Part shown: one piece after another, positions 53,746 through 64,000 of the stretch
How positions within the stretch are numbered: the stretch's first letter is position 1
How the letters are laid out: each line of letters opens with the position of its first letter
From: Takakia lepidozioides
Lineage: Eukaryota > Streptophyta > Takakiopsida > Takakiales > Takakiaceae
Assembly (NCBI GenBank): GCA_030704615.1
Contig: CM060731.1
Span: 73,450,756 to 73,514,755 of the forward strand
Direction of reading: 5' to 3'
Length of the DNA stretch: 64,000 bases
Made by a program: the position numbers and the translations under genes
The notes under the pieces: model-generated
Told to the model about the DNA's origin: nothing
Database searches by the model: none
Seen by the model: only the letters and a program-made list of their open reading frames with translations

Positions 53746-55733
53746 AGCAACAACATGCATGAAGAAGTAATGTCACAAACTTGAACACAGATTTACTATA
53801 CACAAGCCATGAGTAGATTTGAAGGAAACGGATAGACGGGACCTCATGGTGGATGCTGTGCTGTGCTCATGGTGATCATTACAATTGAGATTTCACTAAC
53901 AAGCAGCAGGAGGGAAGTGACAGGAAAGGATTCCAGAAAGCAAAAGTACCAGACAACTGGGATCTCCAAATGGATGAAGGTACCTGGGAAACAAGAAGGC
54001 GATTCCCCTGTGACAGGACTATCAAGTGACCATGCATGCTGACACCTCCTCCTAAATATTAAGAGAGTCAGAAGGGGCAAGGTTTGAGATTCAAGGCCAG
54101 AACAAGAAAATTACACTCAAGAAGCCACAAAATTTGATTGATTTAATGTCAACCAAGGTCCCCTCCAGATTCGCAATGGAACCGGAAAGACATTGACCCA
54201 AGTGTGGGTGATAGCCACTACAGGTGGTTCTCTCAGGGATGTTAGGGAATCTGTAGATTGATTGCCAATTATTTTGGGAAACATCAGACCATCTATCTGA
54301 AATATGTTGCCCATGGGGCTAGAGTATTCCCCTAGTAGAGCCCACCCCCAACTGGAGGCAGTACCCTAGCTTGCTAGGAAAAGTGGCTATTGCCGGAGTA
54401 ATCATGTGCCTGTGCTCTAACATTAAGGATCAATTAGATTGCTCCCTTGGACCATGAGAAAGGAAACTTTGGATCCGTCCTGCAACATATCTGTGTCAAG
54501 CTGTGAGACTTGGTAAGCAGTTTTCTGTTGATGGGTTGTGCCATCTGCTTATTTTATGGAGTGTTCCATTGATTGGCAGCTTGCAGATAATTCAGCACTG
54601 GTTCATGGTACAATGGCCGGGTTGAATATAACACTTGTCGGGTTGCAATGGATTGAAACAGCATCCAACAAGCCAGAACCTGTACAGAACCCATCTGGTT
54701 TTGTCTTATGGTTGCCTGGATTGGGTCTCATGGCAATTGGCAATGTAGTTGTGCATCAGGGAAGCCAATGGAAGCCAGGTTGTTTGGGAATAGATTTCCT
54801 CTTGAACTTATCATGGCCTCCTTGGGGAAAAGAAGCATGGAAGACCAGTGTCCCTGTTGAGTCGATTGAAAAGCAAAGAGTTGCTGTGACACCACTACAT
54901 ATTTCATTGTCAAGAGGATTGGCAAACATATGTGTCCTCAGTGATTAAAACTTCGACTCAGAATCATATTCTAGTGTTCCTAGCAGGATCATTCTTGACC
55001 AGCTATAATATTCCTTGTGCAGCACTGTGCTGCCAAAGCGGCACCATTCTCTTTCACTGCTCCCTGAAATCTTTTAAACGTCAAGAGATCTGCAACTGCA
55101 ATATTCTGAGGCTGAAGTGGTTCAGTAACTGCAGGTTGTGATCCTTATTATACCCAACAAACATCATACATGTCCCATGCACTATAGGCTACAGTTCAGA
55201 GTTTGATCTGTAATTCAGAACGTGCAGTCATGTGCAAAGCCAAACATTAGATGAGTGGAGAGACCCATAGTCCGAGTGACCATTTTGATGAGCCTGGTTC
55301 GCCTGAAGTTCTCTTCTCCCCACATGCCACACAGACCAGGATAGTTGCGAGCAATAGTAGGTAAAAAGAAAGATGGGATATGTAAGCCAGAGACTTTGAA
55401 TCTTACTAGCTGCAATTAGATTCAAAAAAGACCTCCATTTCCGTTTTGACCTTCTCAAGCAAAATAGACATACGAATCAGGTTTGCTTGCGGAAGCATTA
55501 TTGAAAACAAGGGATTGGAGAATTGGAGAAGAGAGAATGGGGTAGGGAGCTGAAGGAGCAGTTTGTAGTCAGTTCATTGTATGCAAGCTTTCCCTCGCAA
55601 TTACGAAGTGATTTCGTAATTACCCTTCATGAAACCGAGGAGCAGCTTTCAGCCATGGCATCCTCCTCCGAGTTTTGAGTTCAAACAAACACGAAAAGTG
55701 CAGGTCTAAAGAGAGTCTGAGAGGAGAAACGAA
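53746..55733. other. Intergenic region downstream of the PPR gene
   Basis: It contains the convergent 3' UTRs of the PPR gene and NdhS. A 136-codon plus frame at 54538-54948 has no domain I recognise. Nothing else is visible. Confidence 0.45.
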
Positions 55734-56438
55734 TCAGGTCGGACGATTTTGTTCTAGTACAGCAGATTTGGGATTGTTCATGGGCGGCCCCTTGGCGGTG
55801 CGCTCTAATTCTTGTAATCTAAAGGTCACGAGTTTGTCCCAATTTCCTCCCTCAAAGAGTACCCCAGCTCGCCCATCGGTAACTCTCTGGACAATCCCGG
55901 AAAACATGTGGTAAGGATTCTTGGGCGATTTCACTACCACAGTCATTCCTGGCATAAGTAGAGGAGGAGGAGGGGCCCTGACTTTCGCTCCCGGTTTGAC
56001 AATCTCTTCTCTAAGCTTCTGAAGCTCTCTAGAAACCTTCAAAGGGGGTGCATTGTTCTTCACGAATTGTTGAAGCCCTTTCTCCCCACCAGGAAAGCCA
56101 CCTGTAAGGCCCCCAAGCTCCTTCTCAAACGATCCAGCGGCCGCCTCAGTTCCCTCCGAGGCCGAAGTGCCACCCCCCTTCTTCTTCTCCTTCTCCTTCA
56201 CCAATTGTGAAGCTCCAGAGAAAATCTCCTGCGCTTTCTCAGAAAGCAGACCGTCCTCCCCTCCTGGAAGACCCCTCCCACCCAGAACCTGCCACAGATC
56301 GAACCCTTGGGCTTTCACACACAATCTGATCGCCCCAGGTTTCTGGGCAGTCCAGGGCCTTGAAGAATCCAACAATCCATTGCCCCACAACGAGCTTCGC
56401 TGATCCAAGCAAGTGAGGGGCAGCATGCAACCCACCAT
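55734..56438 (-). CDS. ndhS: NAD(P)H-quinone oxidoreductase subunit S, chloroplastic (NdhS/CRR31)
   Basis: A 234-residue single-exon frame from the Met at 56438 gives a transit-like leader ([16 protein letters not shown]) and then the mature protein. Family blocks are [30 protein letters not shown] and [19 protein letters not shown], followed by [19 protein letters not shown] in the SH3-like fold. NdhS is the ferredoxin-docking subunit of the chloroplast NDH complex in cyclic electron flow. The open frame extends upstream to 56624, but that extension is acidic and polar ([12 protein letters not shown]) and unlike a transit peptide, so I prefer the internal start. Presence of this gene argues that the plant keeps the chloroplast NDH complex. 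Confidence 0.93.
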   Translation of the reverse strand: MVGCMLPLTCLDQRSSLWGNGLLDSSRPWTAQKPGAIRLCVKAQGFDLWQVLGGRGLPGGEDGLLSEKAQEIFSGASQLVKEKEKKKGGGTSASEGTEAAAGSFEKELGGLTGGFPGGEKGLQQFVKNNAPPLKVSRELQKLREEIVKPGAKVRAPPPPLLMPGMTVVVKSPKNPYHMFSGIVQRVTDGRAGVLFEGGNWDKLVTFRLQELERTAKGPPMNNPKSAVLEQNRPT

Positions 56439-56952
56439 AGCTCCTCTATCTGCCAGCCTTTCGTGCACACACTGCGGATAGCCTTCTTTCCACCCCACCC
56501 CTCTTCCATCGCCCTCATTCTCGTCGACGTCTTCGTCAATCGTCCACTTCTTTCCACTCATCGCTCTCGATGATTTTCCTTCACGGAAAATGGAGGCAGA
56601 GCTCCTTGTTTTGAGCAGATGCACAGTGAGAGTGGGGATGGATTTCCCTCACACTTGTGTTGGAGAGCATCTCTCATTCATTTGGAAGCATGTTGGGGAA
56701 TGTGGATAGGCCAAGTGGCCCGAAAGCTGCCAATTCGACTTTGAATGATGTTTTCTTGTCCAGCACCAGGCAAATCACTCCCTCCGAAAGCAGTTTTTCC
56801 AAATCATCTTCAGGAAATGGAAGGAGAGGAGGTTTCAAGTCCAACGATTGGGAGAGGAGACAGATGATTCAATGAGCAATAAGAACAGAGAAAGCAAAGA
56901 GAAAGCATAGCACAAACCCGTAACCATAAGTAAGTGCTCAGGCTCCGAAAGG

Positions 56953-57223
56953 AAGTCCAACACAACCACAGGTGCCATGATCAGTCCAGAGTTTAGGAAT
57001 ATTAGAGAAAGAAAGAGCAATCAAAAGTGAGTATTCATAACAGCATACACGATCCAACCTCAAGGAATGCGAGAGATCATCTCTGGTTCACGATCCTGAA
57101 GGAAGCTAAAACACATCCACTGCCATAATCAGTTGTGAGAATGGAATATTACAGAAAGAAAGGAACAATGAAAAAGAGTATTACACAACAGCCTTCAAGA
57201 TCCGACATGAAAGAATGCCACTG
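56953..57223. repeat. Degenerate tandem duplication of about 130-150 bp
   Basis: Two adjacent copies share AGGAAG..AACACA, CA.AATCAGT/CATGATCAGTC, GGAATATTA..GAAAGAAAG, AGTATT and a final CAAGATCC/CACGATCC..GAATGC..GATCA. They lie between NdhS and FRL and show no coding capacity. Confidence 0.6.
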
Positions 57224-57506
57224 ATCACCAACCCGTCCGGCTTTGAGCCAAATAATCACGTGTCAGTGTCCTCTATGAATCTCACCCCTGCTTGACAGGA
57301 GTCCTTATAAATCTCCTGTCTTCCAGTGAACTAAATTAGTAATGTAATGGATGATTTCTCTGCCTGACCCCTTCAAGACAAAGGTCCACAATGAAATCAC
57401 TTCACTTGGTCACACCTTTGAGAATGTTGCAATTACCCAACTGACAAGTCAAGCAATGGTTTAAACAGGGGAAACCTCCATTTTGGTTTTTGTCTCCACA
57501 ACTTTT

Positions 57507-60419
57507 TCAGTGGAGGAATGATGCCTGATATGCAGGGGGAGGGGGTGGCAAACCACTACCAAATTGATAGCTATTGTAAGTGGCAGACGCATTATTGTAA
57601 GCTGAAGATCCATAGACAGGGGAACCTACGCCATCAGAATACAGGTAAGAGCTGGACAGTGACACAGGGCTCCGGTTTCCGCCGGCATATGTAGTAGAAT
57701 AAGGCGCTTGGCCACGCCGATCATAGTTATTCTGTGCTGCCAAGCTGTATGATGAGACACCCACTCCACTATAATTCCTTTCTGATGCTCGATAATAGCC
57801 TCTGTTATCATTATTAGAAGCTACAGCGCCATACCCTGCTCCACTGCCATTGCTGGCACGAGGCCGTTTGGTTTGTGCTTTCACTGCAACAGCTGCCCGC
57901 TTCCTGTCTGACTTGGCCTTCTCCAGCTGCACAACCCGCTTCTGGAGTGGCGCTGATGGATACTGACTCTCGAGTGTATATTGCTCAATGCACTTAAGCA
58001 CAGCCTTAAGAGCAGCTAACTCCTTCATCGTTGCATCATTCTGCAAGATGTCAAAATGCAAAACCTCAATGCATAAGCAGAAACAGGCACTGCAAATCTT
58101 AGAAGTACTCTCATTTGATACACGTAGCCAAAAACGAAACCACCTGACTGCATAATCTTCCTACGTCTGCTCAGAGTTACTAAAGGAACCAATCCTAGCT
58201 TGAAGATGAATAGGGGAGGACACCCCAGTCATCTCTTCCACTGCAAGACCATGTTCAATGGGAATCCAAGCAAAGTGCTCATTATATCCTTGAGAACAAC
58301 CCTTTCCCTACCACATATTCCTGCCGTTCTTTACCTCAAAAAGGAACTGTAAGCACATCTCTTTGGAAAATCTGCGTACCTGAGCAGCAGCTGAACTATT
58401 TCCAGTTTTGAGGATGGCTTGTGCAGTTTTCCGAGCCTCCTTGAGATACGCTTTCAGCAAGGGGATGGGCTGAACACGATCCATCATACCAAAAGACTGG
58501 GCAAAGGAGAGAGCCTCAATCTGTTTACCTTCTTTTGCCAGCCTGTCCACCACATCTGTAGTGAAAGAGAACAACAATAATATACTAAATACAATAAGTA
58601 GAGATGATTGCAACTCCATAGAGAGGCATCCCAGACAAATCAACCAATATTTTCAGACAGAAGAGAGGTTAGGAGGAGCAAGTTCTGAAGAGAAATTCCA
58701 ACCCCAGCTTTTGCAACAATGGTTGCACCCTTAATCACATAATTTAAAGAGAACTTACCTGTTCGTCCTTAAGAGAGTGCGGCCAGTATCATGTTAAAAG
58801 CTTACTACCTTTAAGTAGGGACAAAGACAGAACTGACCAGAAAAGCTGGTCCTTTATCCATAAGTCTGGGGAGGAACAGTTATTATCATCTTCCAATCTT
58901 TTTGGAAAGGACAAGGGCTTAAATACATATCAACAGAAGCCTACACAAGAAGGCCCCAGTTTGCTAGCAAGCATTCAGATCTGTTCTTCAAAACAGTAGA
59001 GTTGTAGCAGGAAGTGTAAGTGGCTAAGGTGGGCAGGCAACAGCCTTTATATGAGCTGAGAGGAATTGAGCAGGCCTGAAATGGACCATACATATTAGAG
59101 ATCCATGTCAGTTCAGATTGAGGCCCTTCATGATGGCCTCACCCTCGAATTGAGGCTGACTTGAGGGAGAGACACCAACCTGGTATCTTGGCAGATAGTC
59201 CAAGGGATCGGCATAGCACAGGTGTTTGCCTGCGCCGGGCAACAGCAGTGACGAGTTTGCACAGCTCGTCATCATCATACTCCGAAGCAATTCCAAATGT
59301 TGCCAACAGCTGTAGAAAAGCCTGTGCATCCAATGGATTGCCGGCAGCATCTCCATTGACATTCATCTTGGACTTCCATCGGTCGGCAACCTGCTTGGCC
59401 GACACCTTGATATTGGAGGGTACCACGGGATGATCCGCTCCCAGCACGGGGTCTGCCAACGCCACAGCCAGGCACTCCAGAAGAAGAACACAGGCACGGC
59501 GATTTGCCGATGCTCCTGAGTCCTTATTCTTATCAGCCCCTTGGTTGGCAGGAACCCCCGGGTCTGGAAGGTGGTAGCCCTCCAACGCATCCAAGACCAT
59601 GCGTGCAGGGTCGATGGCACACTGCAATGCAGAGGGCAGCTCATTGCGTAAGGCTCCCACATCTTTCCGATGGTCGACAATATACTTTCTCAACCCATCG
59701 CCATCCATAATCTCGCACAATGATTTAAGCTGTGGGCGCACCCTCACTTCGGGTACTACTGGTTTGGCAGGAGGAGTGGTAGTAGTGGTGGTAGCAGTGT
59801 TATTAGCATCCTTGCTAACAGCGACTAACCCATTGGAAGCCACTTCTTTTTCAACAGCACTTGCAACTGTTGCAGCTGGGACTCCAGAAGGCTTTTGAGA
59901 TGCAGCGTCTACCTCCATCGCCTGAGAGATATTGCCATTTAATGCACTGTTGGCTGCTGCAGTGTTCTTAGTATCTGACTCATGGTTCACGGTTACAGCT
60001 TCAGAAACACTGTTCTGAGGGGCTTTAGCAGCAGCTTCAGCTTCAAGGCGTGATCGCTCTTCCAGCCACTTGCGCTTTTCTTCAAAAAGAGATGCAATAG
60101 CAGAATCTTTTTGTTCTTGCACCCGGGTGAGCATTGCTTGCTCTTTCGCAGAGACAGCCACTTCCCTCTTATCGAGGGCCCCTTGCAATTCCTGACTTTT
60201 GCTCTCAAAGGCCTTTTCCTTGGCACCCAACTCTTCCAGGCGCTTCTTCATAGATTTCTCTAGTTCTCCAAAATACTCCTCAAACTCTTTCCATTCAAGG
60301 GTACAGCTAGCTATGGCTACTCTGTGCTTTTCAAGGTCCGTAAAGACTTTGAAAAGCCGTTCCTTTCTTGCAGGAACAGCCTCTAATTCCTTAACACTGG
60401 CAGCCACCTCCGTCGCCAT
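57507..60419 (-). CDS. FRIGIDA-like protein (FRL family)
   Basis: Three exons fit in phase: 60419-59180, 58555-58380, 58040-57507 (649 residues). An N-terminal coiled coil (LEKSMKKRLEELGAKEKAF) and a Ser/Ala/Asn/Thr-rich linker precede the Frigida domain, with SLCEIMDGDGLRKYIVDHRK, DPARMVLDALEGYH, LLLECLAVAL and, in exons 2-3, RLAKEGKQIEALSFAQSFG, LLKAYLKEARKTAQ and MKELAALKAVLKCIEQYTLE. The tail is Tyr/Ser/Gly-rich and ends in YQASFLH. FRL proteins act in nuclear complexes that promote transcription; the flowering role via FLC is specific to Brassicaceae. Here a more general nuclear role is likely. The exon layout (long first exon, two short ones) matches the family. Confidence 0.93.
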
Positions 60420-61285
60420 TCTCTAACCCTACCCCCACTGCAAAATTCACCCCACACCCTCTTTAGCTCACACCACTCCGGTCAGCAAATTCTCAACAAA
60501 CCAGCAGGCAATCCACGCCACAGCCGTGATTCAAACGATCCCCCACACCACTCCCACGATAGATTATACACACGCATGCGATGTCCAAACCAAACAACCA
60601 CCACACCCTCAATCCAAAACCCCCACACAACCCCCTCTCCCGATCCGATCCAACACAACACAATCACAATCACATTCCTGTAAGTAAGTATCTCCTGCAA
60701 GATTCAAAGAGAGAGCACAGCGGTCAGAGTGGCGGGAAGTGGTTTGGTCGATGCTCCTCCTCGCACCTCATAGCGCGCTCTGCCCGAACCGCAACTCGCA
60801 CCCGCCTTTGGTCGGTGCGCTCTCTAACAGATAACCTCCTCCGCACTGTCGGATCCTCCATCCTGCGGCTCTCCCTCGCGGCACGTGCCGCCCACGCCTC
60901 CCGCGCCGGCAACTGCCCTCCCTCCACCCATACGCGTATACTTCACCGTAACCGTACACACATACACCGCCTATAAATACACCTAATCATAGCCTTCCCG
61001 GTACTCAATGAAACGACCCTGTAGGTAGGTAGCTACGTGTATACGTGTACGTATGTATGTACGTACTCCGTGTTATGTACTATTGCCAATCGTGCGGCTC
61101 GTATGCTAACATCGTGGACGCCACAGAAGGACCTTGCAGAGAGAGCTCATGATGCAATGCCATGAAGCTTTGATGCCAAGCTTGTCAGTCTATTAGGAAT
61201 CTAGCGTTTGATGTTCGGATGTTGTAAATTGGCTGAGGATTGGATTGGCGACTATACGGAAATTATATGAGGTCAGGGTGCAGTT

Positions 61286-61316
<31 letters not shown>

Positions 61317-61478
61317 GCAGAGATAGGCTGTGTGAGGAGTTGTAGTGAGGTATGCGGTGATGACAGTCTTGTGAATTTTCGTTCAGTTCTGTTGTATCGG
61401 AATCAAAGATCGAGTCAATCTCTGTTCTATGCGTACACTTCCTCCTTAACCTATTGTTATCTAGGCCAGCATTTCCTC
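60420..61478. promoter_or_regulatory. Head-to-head region of FRL and U11/U12-59K genes
   Basis: The divergent start codons lie 1059 bp apart. The interval has a C-rich stretch (60580-60680), a CG-rich stretch (60770-60915), a GTAT/GTAC microsatellite at about 61030-61075 and a (GA)n tract at 61289-61315. These would fall into promoters or 5' UTRs of one or both genes. Confidence 0.5.
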
Positions 61479-64000
61479 ATGTACAAGCCTGCGGTGCCTA
61501 ACCTCCCTCAGGGGCTTCCCCGACACGTTCCACCGAATGTGCCTTCGCAACCGCTATGGCAGGGTGCGCAGCTGCGTCGGCACCTGGCTGAGCTCTTACA
61601 GACCGCCTCTCTTCTTAGTGCTGTGTGCGTGATTCATAAGCCTTTTTCTGCATTTCGCTTCTCTCTGTGACAAATGAGAATGCAGCTTGCTGATCAATAG
61701 AATAAAGACTAAGCTTGGTCTATGATGCTCAGAATATCGCAATTTTTGAAGCACTTTTCAAGTGGTTCATGCAGTGTTACCTTTGTGCTTACAGTGGAGC
61801 ACTTGTTAGAGACCCTGTAACATCTCGAGTTTCACTGGTTCTTGTCTCTCTGGATTTTTCCAAAGAGGTCTGCTACTGAGAGGTTGATACTTTTGAGATT
61901 ATTATGGCTCTATGGTGGGGGATACTGTACATCTGAAAGTCATTCATGAATGGATGAGCAATTCCATAATTCACAGGCGCAGTATGCCTCTAAAACTTCT
62001 CAGCTCCGCATACCCATGGGGTTTTGGAGAGAAAATTCCTGATCTCCTCATGCATACGAAGATGACAACTCTTTGTACAGCCCTCATTGAAATTGAATGT
62101 GGATAGTTTGGTATCTGCTCAGCTGGAAATTAGGGTTTTCCCTAATTCACTAAGATTTATGTTTCTTGGAAAACAATTCACTCACTACGATGGCTTTCCT
62201 CTGTCCATGTGTGCAGAGGGGAGGAATTGAAGGCGATTGAGATCTTGAAATCTAAAGGCGCTGACATAAGTGCTTCATCCCAAACTGAAACCAAAAATCT
62301 TCAAGATCTTAAACATGAAATCGAACCTCTTGCAAATTTAGATATCAACAAGGAAAGCAACCATGGTGCACAAGAAGTTCCCACACCCAGTGCCACTGCA
62401 AGTGAAGTCAAAGTCCTCCAAGAAGAGGGAGTAGGCACACTCAGTTCCCCCTTAAAAACCTCCCTCCAATCTCAGATTGAGACCGAGTCAGTATCTGCCT
62501 ATGTGCAGAACACCATTCCAAATGTCACAGAACCAAGCTTCATCGGGGGCCAAGGAAGGTCTCTCTCGGATACAGTCACACACCATGGTCTATTGGCCAC
62601 TGTCTGTCAAGAAAGGGGTATCAATGAGTCGCAGGCAAGAGAGGCAGCCATTGATCTCCAGAGGCAAGTGCAAGCTCTCCTGGCCCCCTTGCAAGCTGCT
62701 CTAAGAAACCAAGGGGGATGGGAGAATGTAGCCGCTGTCAGGCTTGGCAATCAGCAGAGGAAAATCTGTCGCAATCGGAGGTGGAGGCAGCGTCGGAGGC
62801 AGCGTGCAGGGGAGGCACTGTTGAAGGTTCTGTCTTTAATGCTCTATGAAGTCAACATTACAATGTTATGCAGGTGGATGGGTAGTATGTTTCATTAGGC
62901 TCAATCTAGACAAAAAGATTCTGCACTTGCAATTCTTTCAATAGCCGATGAGTATGACACACCACTCCGGGTGCAGGAGCGAGAGGGATACGAGAAGGCT
63001 GACCAGAAGGCTGATGAGTGGAGGGCCAGGGAAATTGCGAAGCTGATAGCTAGGCGCAAGGTGATGATCTTAGATGTGTCTGGATGCAATCAAGAAAATA
63101 AGGGTATCTGTGCAGTTTTTGCTTTGAGGTGACACCAGTCTTATGACTGCAGGGGTAAGTATTGTTTGGTTGCTATTGACTTATGGTAAATTTCTTTCCT
63201 CCCATTTGAGAAGATAGGGGTGACTCCAGCTGAAGCCACTGTAAATAAGAGCCCCTTCGCCTCGGGTACTGCTCCCTGTCACGTGTGGCCTCTAAAAAAG
63301 GAGTAACTCCCCAGTCTCTGGTCTGATTTGAAAGTCCTATTTTCATGGAGGGTTATTGGTGTCTGCCAAGGAGCTGCTTCTGGATTAATCTCGTCATTTC
63401 CACTTGGTACTGATTGAAGCAAGCTTTTCAGTCATATAAGTGTTTTTCGTGCTTGTTGCTACTTCCTAGCATTTGCTGTTAATGTCTGAAGACCTTTTTC
63501 GCAGATGGACAAAATGAAGGAGGTTGCTGAGAAAAAAGCAAAAGAGGAGAGAAAGAGACTTGAAAAGGAGGTTTGTCTTGCTGGCCTCTCACTCCTTCCT
63601 TGCATTTAGTAATGAAGTCATTCAGTTGCCAATAGCTTCATCCCTAGTCCGAAAGGGCGTGTTCATTGTCTCCATTAATCTGCTTACCATGTGTTGTAAT
63701 ATGACAATTATCATCACTGTAAGCATTTGATGTCGTTGTTGTAAGGTCTTGTGGTGTTCTTTTTGGACAGCCATCATGTATGTACCTTGCAGATGTATTG
63801 AAACAATCTGTGGTAATAGATGTTACTGTGTTATGGGCACAGCAAGAGACTGTTTTGATGGTGGAAAAGCTCCAGGAGCTTCGCACTCTTCGGATTCAGA
63901 AGTTGAAAAAACAAGGTCAGGTTTGTTTTTGTGACTTAGATGGATGTTGCATGTCCTGTGCATTGATGAGAAGAGAAGGAAATCAAGAGAGGTGAAGACA
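61479..64000 (+). CDS. U11/U12 snRNP 59K-like protein (PDCD7 family), 3' truncated by window
   Basis: Five exons fit: 61479-61624, 62217-62826, 62899-63060, 63505-63570, 63843 to 63915 or 63920; the gene continues past the edge. The N-terminus is Pro-rich (MYKPAVPNLPQGLP). A basic patch (ICRNRRWRQRRRQRAGEALL) precedes a helical region with ADEWRAREIAKLIARRK, MKEVAEKKAKEERKRLEKE and VEKLQELRTLRIQKLKKQ. This pattern matches the C-terminal part of PDCD7/U11-59K, a subunit of the U11/U12 di-snRNP that recognises U12-type introns in the nucleus. The assignment rests on the helical motif and is moderately sure. The last donor could be after CAAG or after CAAGGTCAG. Confidence 0.68.

Noticed and set aside
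54538-54948. 136-codon plus frame
   Set aside because: No domain, no splice context, and it lies between convergent genes.
55734-56624. Start of NdhS at 56624 (296 residues)
   Set aside because: The extension is acidic and not transit-like; the Met at 56438 gives a leader of normal length.

Overview
The window looks like nuclear DNA of a land plant. Most genes are split by many introns with GT..AG borders, the intergenic DNA is full of decayed transposons, and the gene set is plant-specific: a DYW-type PPR protein, chloroplast NdhS, the Tab2 photosystem translation factor, a FRIGIDA-like protein and a PDF-motif organellar protein. The long intronless PLS-DYW gene and the compact introns would fit a seed-free plant (fern, lycophyte or moss), but that placement is inference. 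No bacterial, organellar or viral genome is indicated.

Layout. 0-10 kb is a transposon graveyard. A Ty3/gypsy-type element has its front half (gag, protease, first part of reverse transcriptase) inverted relative to its back half (YVDD, RNase H, integrase). A 724-bp CACTA-type element with a 3-bp target duplication sits inside gag, and a decayed LINE abuts the element on the right. 10-13.4 kb (minus) is a rhomboid-like UBAC2/RBL18 gene. 13.7-19 kb holds TIR elements, minisatellites, local duplications, a tRNA-derived SINE head and a MITE with its empty site preserved in a neighbouring duplicate; an uncertain gene may also lie here.

19.5-61.5 kb is gene-rich: cytosolic ENGase (minus) head-to-head with TAB2 (plus); PAF1/ELF7 (plus); a single-exon protein joining an XRCC4-like head and coiled coil to a DUF3444 domain (minus); an EMB1974-like NHL-repeat gene (minus) head-to-head with a short PDF-motif (OSB-like) gene (plus); a PLS-DYW PPR editing factor (plus); NdhS (minus); a FRIGIDA-like gene (minus) head-to-head with a U11/U12-59K-like minor-spliceosome gene (plus) that runs off the right edge.

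Exon chains for ENGase, TAB2, PAF1, FRL, NHL and most of RBL18 were assembled by hand from splice borders. Each listed chain keeps one open frame with matching phases, so these genes appear intact. The genes are not an operon and do not form one pathway. Several act on organelle gene expression or photosynthesis (TAB2, OSB-like, PPR-DYW, NdhS), others in nuclear transcription or splicing (PAF1, FRL, U11/U12-59K). The most novel object is the XRCC4-like/DUF3444 fusion at 38.4-40.7 kb.
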